Source of the DNA: Bacteroidota bacterium
GTDB taxonomy: Bacteria; Bacteroidota; Bacteroidia; CAIKAF01
Reading direction: 5' to 3'
Assembly: GCA_023432985.1 (NCBI GenBank)
Contig: JAEZEQ010000050.1
Span: 1-9,096, forward strand
Length of the DNA: 9,096 nucleotides
Below, piece after piece: positions 1-5,935 of this stretch (positions are counted from its first letter, which is position 1; the number at the start of each line of letters is the position of its first letter). A program made the translations under genes and the position numbers. The notes beneath the pieces are model-generated. The model was not told the DNA's origin. It did no database searches and was given only the letters and a program-made list of their open reading frames with translations.

Positions 1-1545
1 CTTTTCGAATCTCATTACGGGCCCTATATTTGGCCCCAAATCGGCTATAGTCTTGTGCCATTCTCGAGTGGTGCCATGGAACATGCCTGTAATATTTCTT
101 ATCCACAGGCTGCAGCCAATGGAAGTATGGCCTATGAATTTCTTGCCGCACACGAATTGGCGCACAGTTGGTGGGGAAATAATACCACTTGCGAAACAGC
201 CGAAGAAATGTGGTTGAACGAGGGATTTGCCAGCTATTCCGAATTCCTTTTTCGCAAAAATTTAAATTCGCCTCAAGACGAACTAAACGAATATTTAAGC
301 ATGCTCGATATGGTGTTGGATAAAGCACATATCGACGATCAGGGCTACCATCCCCTAAGCGGAATCCCTCAGGCACATACCTATGGAACGCATAGTTATA
401 AAAAAGGTGCTCTGGTTCTACGTTCCTTGCAGCATTTTATGGGCGATTCACTATTTTTTGCCGCTTTAAAAAAGGTGCAGTTTCAAAAGAAACTTCAAAG
501 CATTAATACCGATGAATTTTTCCAAATTATGTCTGCCGAGAGCGGTATAGACCTTTCTTCTTTTAAAAAAGACTGGATAATTCAACCCGGATTTACTACG
601 CTTAGTTTGGAACATAGCCAATATAATAATTCCATTTTCCAGTTCGATTTGCACCAGAAAAACAGAGCTGTATGGCAAGCTTTTGACCAAATGTATACCG
701 ATATACGTTTTATTGGGGCCAATAGACAGGTTTACGATGCTCATGTTTATCAGGATAGTCCGCTACAAACACATAGTATTTCTCCGGGTTTCGAGCCCCA
801 AATTGTAATTCTAAATGCAAACAATGCCTTTGCTTATGCGTCTATGGGTCAGTATTTGGAAATCAAAAGTCCGGGTACTAAATCCTTCTCCTACACTAAA
901 GCCGCTCTGCTTGTAGAAAGTATGGGTGGAGCCGATAGTGTTGCGGCACGGCTGGATTTACACAGGGTAGCTCCGGAAGACGGACTCATTTTAAATGATA
1001 GTTTGCTTATTTCTCCCGGAAAATATTGGACTTATCAGAGTATAGCTCCGAACGGATTTCGCGCTCATCTTCGTTTGCAATTCGATGGCGGTCCCCTCGG
1101 ATATGAAGAGGGTATTATTTTCAACAAAGATGATATACGCGTATTATACAGACCCAATGCCCAACACAACTGGAAAATATGGGAAAATGACAGCTTGTTT
1201 CACATTAATCAAACTACAAAAAAGGGAATTATTATGGCTTTGAATGCTCAGGACGGAGATTATGCCATTGGTTCCATACGGCAAGATCTTTCCGTGATGC
1301 CCTCAAATACACATATACAAAGCCTGAAGTCCTTTCCTAATCCGGCTTCTGACTTCGTTTATTTTATGCATAACGAGAACATACAGGAAGTACAAATCTT
1401 TAATGCCGAAGGGCAATTGCTGCAAACCCTGCAACTCTTTAGCAAACATATTCAATTGCCGTCTTTGGCGAATGGATTGTATTTTTTACGCTTAAAGGAT
1501 TTAAACAATAAAATATATCATTCAAACATAGTAGTATATAAATGA
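1..1545 (+). CDS. Secreted M1-family zinc aminopeptidase with T9SS sorting tail (5' partial)
   Basis: The frame is open from base 1, so the N-terminus is outside the window; the GTG at 55 is an internal valine, not a start. Numbering codons from base 1, the protein shows the M1 substrate-binding motif as GAMEH (24-28), the zinc-binding HEXXH-X18-E signature (H51, E52, H55, E74) and the transition-state tyrosine in SYKKGA (Y133). M1 enzymes remove N-terminal residues from peptides using one zinc. Residues from about 220 to 430 are beta-rich and not assigned. The last ~74 residues (441-514) start with SFPNPASDF and contain GLYFLRL, the form of a type A T9SS sorting domain, so the enzyme is probably exported across the outer membrane and released or surface-anchored. 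The final Asn of the usual GxMEN motif is His here. The stop overlaps the next start by ATGA. Family assignment is firm; substrate is unknown. Confidence 0.93.
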   Translation, partial: LFESHYGPYIWPQIGYSLVPFSSGAMEHACNISYPQAAANGSMAYEFLAAHELAHSWWGNNTTCETAEEMWLNEGFASYSEFLFRKNLNSPQDELNEYLSMLDMVLDKAHIDDQGYHPLSGIPQAHTYGTHSYKKGALVLRSLQHFMGDSLFFAALKKVQFQKKLQSINTDEFFQIMSAESGIDLSSFKKDWIIQPGFTTLSLEHSQYNNSIFQFDLHQKNRAVWQAFDQMYTDIRFIGANRQVYDAHVYQDSPLQTHSISPGFEPQIVILNANNAFAYASMGQYLEIKSPGTKSFSYTKAALLVESMGGADSVAARLDLHRVAPEDGLILNDSLLISPGKYWTYQSIAPNGFRAHLRLQFDGGPLGYEEGIIFNKDDIRVLYRPNAQHNWKIWENDSLFHINQTTKKGIIMALNAQDGDYAIGSIRQDLSVMPSNTHIQSLKSFPNPASDFVYFMHNENIQEVQIFNAEGQLLQTLQLFSKHIQLPSLANGLYFLRLKDLNNKIYHSNIVVYK

Positions 1546-2771
1546 ACCTGGTAGCCCTTTCCGTTCCCATTTTTCTTATTTTAATGGCCATTGAATTTAT
1601 TCTGGGTCAGCGTAAATACCGAAAAATATACGCATTCAGCGATTTTATTGCCAATATCAGCAATGGAATCGGTCAGCAGGTTTTAGGTGCTTTTTTTGGC
1701 ATATTGACCTATTGGGCCTATGCCTATCTCTATGAGGAATGGCGTTTTTTTACCATTCCCAGCACCTGGTACACGGCTTTACTTTGTTTTCTCGGGGTCG
1801 ATTTTTTCTATTATTGGTTTCATAGACTGAGTCACGAAATCAACGCCATTTGGGCCACACACATCGTACATCATCAGAGTGAAGAATACAATTTAAGCGT
1901 CGCATTACGTCAGTCCTGGTTTCAGGTTTGCTTTTCCTGGCTTTTTTATATACCCCTTTCTTTACTCGGTTTTAGTCCGACCCTTATGTTAATTATAGTG
2001 GGACTAAACACCTTGTATCAATTCTGGATTCATACCAAACTCATTAAAAATATGGGCATTTTGGAATATGTACTCAATACCCCTTCTCATCATAGGGTGC
2101 ATCATGGTACCAATCCGAAATATCTGGATAAAAATCATGCCGGTTCTCTTATTATTTGGGATAAACTATTCGGTACTTTTCAAAAAGAAGAGGAAGAAGT
2201 CGTATATGGAATTACAAGTCCCCTCAAAAGCTGGAATCCCCTTTATGCCAATTTTCATTATTGGAAGGAATTAATTGACCATGCCAAGAAGACCGATGGC
2301 CTTAAAAATAAAATCCTCATATTCTGCCAAGGCCCCTCCCGACTTGCGCCCAAAGAAATTAATGAAGAAGCTAAGCCGGAAATATTGCAAAAATTTGACA
2401 TTCCTGTAGCCAATAACATGAAGGTTTACGTGTTTTTTCAATTTTTATTCAGCATTACGGTCGTTACCTATTATATGTTTTTTGCCAACGATTGGTTGAT
2501 GAACAGAAATATGGAAGATTTATTAAAAGTCGGATCTTTGGCTTTATTCATTATGCTCACCATTTATAGCCTGAGTCGTATTCTTGAAAATAAAAATCGC
2601 ATATGGTTACTCGAATCTGTGCGAATATTGGGGGGATTGGGCATCGTTTTTTTGTATCTCGACACCCCATGGTTCATTTATCTGATAATAGGTTATTCCT
2701 TTTTTCAAATATTTTTGTTGACTTTCGTTTTCTATTTTTTTACACAAAAAACCCAAACTACAAACTCATAA
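1542..2771 (+). CDS. AGMO-like membrane di-iron hydroxylase (sterol desaturase/fatty acid hydroxylase superfamily)
   Basis: A 409-residue multi-pass membrane protein carrying the eight-histidine di-iron signature: HRLSH (H94, H98), HIVHH (H107, H110, H111) and HRVHH (H184, H187, H188). Beyond the generic superfamily motifs it carries stretches I recognise from memory in animal alkylglycerol monooxygenase (AGMO/TMEM195): YNLSVALRQS, LYQFWIHT, LNTPSHHRVHHG, DKNHAGSLIIWDK, FGTF and VVYG. The C-terminal half, with further membrane helices after residue 295, also has the AGMO layout. E99, directly after the first His motif, corresponds to a glutamate linked to pterin use in the animal enzyme. AGMO hydroxylates the O-alkyl bond of alkylglycerols using oxygen, iron and tetrahydrobiopterin, yielding an aldehyde and glycerol. 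ATG overlaps the preceding stop (ATGA), and the next gene follows after 2 nt, indicating translational coupling. Cofactor and substrate in this bacterium are inferred; another lipid hydroxylation is possible. Confidence 0.88.
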   Translation: MNLVALSVPIFLILMAIEFILGQRKYRKIYAFSDFIANISNGIGQQVLGAFFGILTYWAYAYLYEEWRFFTIPSTWYTALLCFLGVDFFYYWFHRLSHEINAIWATHIVHHQSEEYNLSVALRQSWFQVCFSWLFYIPLSLLGFSPTLMLIIVGLNTLYQFWIHTKLIKNMGILEYVLNTPSHHRVHHGTNPKYLDKNHAGSLIIWDKLFGTFQKEEEEVVYGITSPLKSWNPLYANFHYWKELIDHAKKTDGLKNKILIFCQGPSRLAPKEINEEAKPEILQKFDIPVANNMKVYVFFQFLFSITVVTYYMFFANDWLMNRNMEDLLKVGSLALFIMLTIYSLSRILENKNRIWLLESVRILGGLGIVFLYLDTPWFIYLIIGYSFFQIFLLTFVFYFFTQKTQTTNS

Positions 2772-2773
2772 CC

Positions 2774-3484
2774 ATGCAAAGATTACTTACATTCAAAAAC
2801 TTTTCGCTTCTTTTTCTATGCACATTGGCTCTAGAAATCACTCTCGATTTAGCATTTGAATCGCGTTGGGGCGTATATCTTACTAAGCCTTTGCTTATGA
2901 TACTATTGCTTGTTTGGGCAAAAGCAGTTTCCAACAGGCAAAACAATGTAATGAATCTGCTTTATTTAGGACTTATTTTCAGCTGGTTGGGAGATGTATT
3001 TTTGATGTTTCGAAGCGAATTGTTTTTCTTATTCGGATTAAGTTCTTTCCTTCTGGCGCATATATTTTATATATGGATGTTTATAAGCGAAATCAGCAAA
3101 GGAAGTGCAGTTCCTATGCGTCAAAAAGTGCTCAGATCTTTTCCATTTCTAATTTTTTATATAGGTTTTATGGCATTTTTATTGCCGGCCATTGCAGAAA
3201 AAGATAGTCAAATGCTGGCACCTGTTATGATATACGCTTTCACCATTTCCTTTATGGGTTATATGGCTTCTTTACGCAGTCGGGCTGCTTCTCCTCAATC
3301 TTACGCTATGGTTCTGATAGGTGCCATTGCATTTACACTTAGCGATTCCTGCATAGCCATAAATAAATTTATTAGCCCTATACCCTATACCGCATTGCCG
3401 GTAATGAGTTTATACGGCATAGGTCAATTATTCATTTGTACGGGTATTTTAAGAGAAAACAATAAAATTGAAAACTTCATTTAA
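2774..3484 (+). CDS. YhhN/TMEM86-family lysoplasmalogenase-like membrane protein
   Basis: A 236-residue, almost wholly hydrophobic protein with about eight predicted membrane helices. YhhN/TMEM86 family landmarks are visible in order: TKPLL near the N-terminus, SWLGDVFLM (D74), a GLSSFLLAHIFYI helix, then FTLSDSCIAINKF (D191) and LYGIGQLFICTG near the C-terminus. The two aspartates sit in the family's conserved GD and SD positions. Characterised relatives (animal TMEM86A/B and a Legionella homologue) hydrolyse the vinyl-ether bond of lysoplasmalogens to release an aldehyde and a glycerophospho-headgroup. I chose the ATG at 2774, 2 nt after the upstream TAA; an in-frame extension upstream would overlap the hydroxylase gene deeply and adds non-family sequence. 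Pairing with the AGMO-like gene supports a joint role in ether-lipid breakdown, which is inference. Confidence 0.87.
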   Translation: MQRLLTFKNFSLLFLCTLALEITLDLAFESRWGVYLTKPLLMILLLVWAKAVSNRQNNVMNLLYLGLIFSWLGDVFLMFRSELFFLFGLSSFLLAHIFYIWMFISEISKGSAVPMRQKVLRSFPFLIFYIGFMAFLLPAIAEKDSQMLAPVMIYAFTISFMGYMASLRSRAASPQSYAMVLIGAIAFTLSDSCIAINKFISPIPYTALPVMSLYGIGQLFICTGILRENNKIENFI

Positions 3485-4556
3485 TCTTATTGCCGTTATA
3501 TGGATGCTGACTTGTATAGCTTGTCAGCCGCCCGAAAAAAAGGCTATAGCCGCACCGGAAATACGCACTGAGCCCGAAATTCACTCCTTAAAAATCATGT
3601 TTGTGGGCGATTTGATGAATCATAGTCCCCAAACCAAAGCGGCCTATAATGCCAAAAATGGAACCTATAATTACGATAGCTGTTTTGTTTTTGTGGATTC
3701 CATATTGCAATCGGCCGACTTATGTATAGGCAACCTGGAATTCCCATTTGCCGGTCCGCCTTATACCGGCTATCCCATGTTCAGCGGCCCTGACGCCTAT
3801 GCTACGGCATTAAAAAACGCAGGTTTCGACTTACTTTTATGTGCAAATAACCACAGTTGCGACAAGAAATTAAAAGGCCTGGTGCGCACCTTGGATTTAT
3901 TGGATTCATTGGGACTGGAGCATAGTGGTACCTATAGAGATTCGGCAGAACGTGCGCAAAACTATCCTACTTTAATCGAACAAAATGAGATAAAAATCGC
4001 ATTATTAAATGCCACCTATGGCACAAACGGTCTACCGGTTCCTTATCCGTCGCAGGTAAATTTGCTCGATTCGGTCGAATTGAAAAATGATTTTGCCCGG
4101 GCTCGAAATATGCAGGCAGACCTGATTATCATGACGGTACATTGGGGATTGGAATATCAACGCTATCCGAATGAGGAACAGAAAAAATGGGCCGATTTTT
4201 TCATACGGGAAGGAGCCGGATTAATCGTCGGATCGCATCCGCATGTGGTACAAACCTATGAGCGCAGACAAGGCGTTCCGGTTATTTATTCCTTGGGGAA
4301 TTTTTTATCGAACCAACGCGATAAATACAAAGACGGGGGAATTATTTACGAAATAAGCTTACTGAAAAAAGAGGGGAAAACACAGATTGCATCCCATGCC
4401 TTTCATCCGGTTTGGGTACAAAAACAAATGCATCCCAAACTTGCCTTTCGACTTATCCCGCCCAACTTCGAAGCCGACACCCTGCTTGGTACAGAAGAAA
4501 AAAAGAGATATGAAGATTTCCTGAATTATACCCGCAATCATTTCAGATTAGATTGA
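3468..4556 (+). CDS. CapA/PGA_cap metallophosphatase-like putative lipoprotein (TTG start)
   Basis: The product (362 residues from TTG) carries the CapA-type calcineurin-like phosphatase motifs in order: FVGDLM (D48), GNLE (N89, E91), ANNH (127-129), HWGLEY (H225), GSHPHV (H257, H259) and YSLGNF. Named members work in poly-gamma-glutamate synthesis or attachment, but most homologues have no known substrate. The N-terminus has a short hydrophobic stretch ending at C19 followed by QPPEKK, resembling an SPII signal peptide, although the lipobox (CIAC) is imperfect. No ATG precedes the signal peptide: the frame is blocked by TAA at 3450-3452. Only TTG 3468 (or a non-standard ATA at 3462) keeps it whole; ATG at codon 12 would remove most of it. 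The TTG overlaps the YhhN gene by 17 nt, which suggests coupled translation. Family is confident; start and function are not. Confidence 0.87.
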   Translation: MKTSFNLIAVIWMLTCIACQPPEKKAIAAPEIRTEPEIHSLKIMFVGDLMNHSPQTKAAYNAKNGTYNYDSCFVFVDSILQSADLCIGNLEFPFAGPPYTGYPMFSGPDAYATALKNAGFDLLLCANNHSCDKKLKGLVRTLDLLDSLGLEHSGTYRDSAERAQNYPTLIEQNEIKIALLNATYGTNGLPVPYPSQVNLLDSVELKNDFARARNMQADLIIMTVHWGLEYQRYPNEEQKKWADFFIREGAGLIVGSHPHVVQTYERRQGVPVIYSLGNFLSNQRDKYKDGGIIYEISLLKKEGKTQIASHAFHPVWVQKQMHPKLAFRLIPPNFEADTLLGTEEKKRYEDFLNYTRNHFRLD

Positions 4557-4579
4557 TTTGCGCCCTTTATATGGAAAAA

Positions 4580-5488
4580 TTAATTTGATTTTTTTTTCGG
4601 AAAAATTTGCCTTATCACCCATTTTCTCCTTAGAAAAATGCCCCAGGCTACAGCAGTGAAGAAAGTGAACAAGGCATACACAGCTGCCGGAATGGCGGCA
4701 TCGGTAGAATTGAGCATAGCCGGTGAAGTAGCAATATAAATGGCCAAACCTGTATTTTGCATTCCAACTTCCAGGCTGATAGTTGTGCTGTTTCTATTGC
4801 CCAATTGAAAGAGTCGGGATAATAAATACGCGCCTAATAATCCAACCACATTCAACAAAAATACCCATGGGAAAATATGCAAAATCAAATCCAGACTAAT
4901 GGGCGTATCGGCTTTTTTATCAATAAATACCGCCCCTATCATAGCTAAACCTAAGAGAACGGGCATAGCAATATTCATAATACGATCCAATCTTCGGGCT
5001 AGGGTAAAATAGTACTTATTGAAAAGCATGCCCAGTATAGCCGGCAGTAGAACCACCAAGAAAATATGCTCCATGGTATCCCATGCATCCATTTCAATAG
5101 GTACACTTTCATCCGAAAACATAATCAGGGCCAGATTCATCCAAAAAGAAATGCTAAAAAGCGTGAGGAAACTATTGATGGCCGAAAAAGAAATACTCAT
5201 AGCCACATTCCCTTTGAGCAGGTGCACAATCAAATTACTGGAAGCGCCACCGGGGCAGGAAGCAACGAGAACCAATCCTATTTTAAAAAGCGGATTAATG
5301 GGTGCTAAATATGCAATGAGAAAAGCCAATAAGGGCAATAAAATCATTTGTCCCACCAGCCCGGTAATCAATCCTTTTGGATACTTGAACAGATAACGAA
5401 AATTGTCGAAAGTAAGGGTTGCTCCCATCCCAAACATGATAAATGCGAGTACGAGAGGTAATATATATGACGAAAACAATGTATCCAT
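4580..5488 (-). CDS. Bile acid:sodium symporter (BASS/SBF) family transporter
   Basis: A 302-residue inner-membrane carrier with about nine to ten hydrophobic helices. BASS-family marks are GMGATLT near the N-terminus, CPGGASSN (C78-N85) with the following HLLKGNVAMS segment, and EVGMQNTGLA (E240, Q244, N245). The Glu and Asn/Gln-rich positions in these segments help form the sodium sites in structurally known members. Family substrates include bile acids, pyruvate, pantoate and other organic anions; nothing here selects one. I start at the ATG whose complement is 5486-5488 (MDTLFSSY). A longer reading to 5635 would overlap the divergent CxxC gene and adds a non-family N-terminus. The gene converges on the CapA-like gene with a 23-nt gap and diverges from the right block. 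Confidence 0.9.
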   Translation of the reverse strand: MDTLFSSYILPLVLAFIMFGMGATLTFDNFRYLFKYPKGLITGLVGQMILLPLLAFLIAYLAPINPLFKIGLVLVASCPGGASSNLIVHLLKGNVAMSISFSAINSFLTLFSISFWMNLALIMFSDESVPIEMDAWDTMEHIFLVVLLPAILGMLFNKYYFTLARRLDRIMNIAMPVLLGLAMIGAVFIDKKADTPISLDLILHIFPWVFLLNVVGLLGAYLLSRLFQLGNRNSTTISLEVGMQNTGLAIYIATSPAMLNSTDAAIPAAVYALFTFFTAVAWGIFLRRKWVIRQIFPKKKSN

Positions 5489-5493
5489 TTCGA

Positions 5494-5501
5494 CAAAGGT
5501 A
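5494..5501 (-). promoter_or_regulatory. Possible -7 element for the BASS gene
   Basis: Read on the - strand, TACCTTTG matches the Bacteroidota -7 consensus TAnnTTTG and lies only 5 nt upstream of the chosen ATG. Transcription from it would begin at or next to the start codon, giving a nearly leaderless message. I see no well-spaced TTG-type -33 box upstream, so this may be a chance match. Confidence 0.3.
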
Positions 5502-5529
5502 AAAAGGGAATCCAAAAAATTATAAAACG

Positions 5530-5564
5530 ATTGCAGAAATAACCTTTCTTTAGCTATATATTTG
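5530..5564 (+). promoter_or_regulatory. Candidate Bacteroidota-type promoter for the right-hand operon
   Basis: TATATTTG (5557-5564) fits the TAnnTTTG -7 consensus of the Bacteroidota primary sigma factor. ATTG (5530-5533) lies 23 nt upstream, about the right distance for a -33 element. The ATG of the CxxC-protein gene follows at 5582, which would leave a leader of only about 10-12 nt. The 93-nt divergent gap is the only intergenic space on the right side large enough for a promoter, so this is likely to drive the three genes from 5582 onward. Confidence 0.55.
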
Positions 5565-5581
5565 CTAATATTGTAGAGAAT

Positions 5582-5926
5582 ATGAACAAGGCGGTAGACG
5601 AATTCAATGAATATAGGGCGCATATGAATGCACATTTGCTTGCTCAGGAAAACCTTGTATTGAAGCGTTTATTCAGTTTGGATGCGCAGACATACAGAGA
5701 TGGAGCATTAGACAAGAAAACAAAAGAAATGTTGGGCTTAGTTGCCAGCATGGTATTGCGTTGCGATGATTGCATCAAATATCATTTAATTCAATGTAAA
5801 GAAGCAGGTCTGCAAGATGCCGAATTAATGGAGATTTTTTCCGTTGCGAATATTGTCGGGGGAACTATAGTTATTCCGCACACACGAAGAGCAATGGAAT
5901 TTTGGGAAAATTTATCGGCATCATAA
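5582..5926 (+). CDS. AhpD-like / carboxymuconolactone decarboxylase family protein
   Basis: A compact, helical 114-residue cytoplasmic protein. The core motif is RCDDCIKYH, giving a CxxC pair (C61, C64) with H68 in the CxxC-x3-H arrangement typical of the AhpD-like branch, preceded by KTKEML (E49) and followed by an AGLQDAELMEIFSVANI helix. AhpD-type members relay electrons through this redox-active cysteine pair in peroxide defence, while other family members are decarboxylases lacking the pair. The cysteines favour a thiol-redox role, but the partner is not visible here. The ATG at 5582 follows the promoter candidate closely. The next gene begins 9 nt after the stop, so the two are probably co-transcribed. 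Confidence 0.9.
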   Translation: MNKAVDEFNEYRAHMNAHLLAQENLVLKRLFSLDAQTYRDGALDKKTKEMLGLVASMVLRCDDCIKYHLIQCKEAGLQDAELMEIFSVANIVGGTIVIPHTRRAMEFWENLSAS

Positions 5927-5935
5927 AAGCTACAC

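Noticed and set aside
2603..2773. Upstream extension of the YhhN-like gene to 2603
   Set aside because: The extension overlaps the last ~170 nt of the hydroxylase gene in another frame; the ATG at 2774 fits the family length and the operon spacing.
4557..4600. Bidirectional terminator between the convergent CapA-like and BASS genes
   Set aside because: There is a T9 run and some A/T complementarity, but no GC-containing stem; the signal is too weak to annotate.
5019..5396. + strand open frame of 125 codons opposite the BASS gene
   Set aside because: It is the complement of a conserved transporter; the product has no domain-like pattern.
5489..5635. N-terminal extension of the BASS transporter to an ATG at 5635
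   Set aside because: It would run through the divergent promoter region and overlap the CxxC-protein gene; the added residues do not resemble the family, and the ATG at 5488 gives a standard N-terminus.
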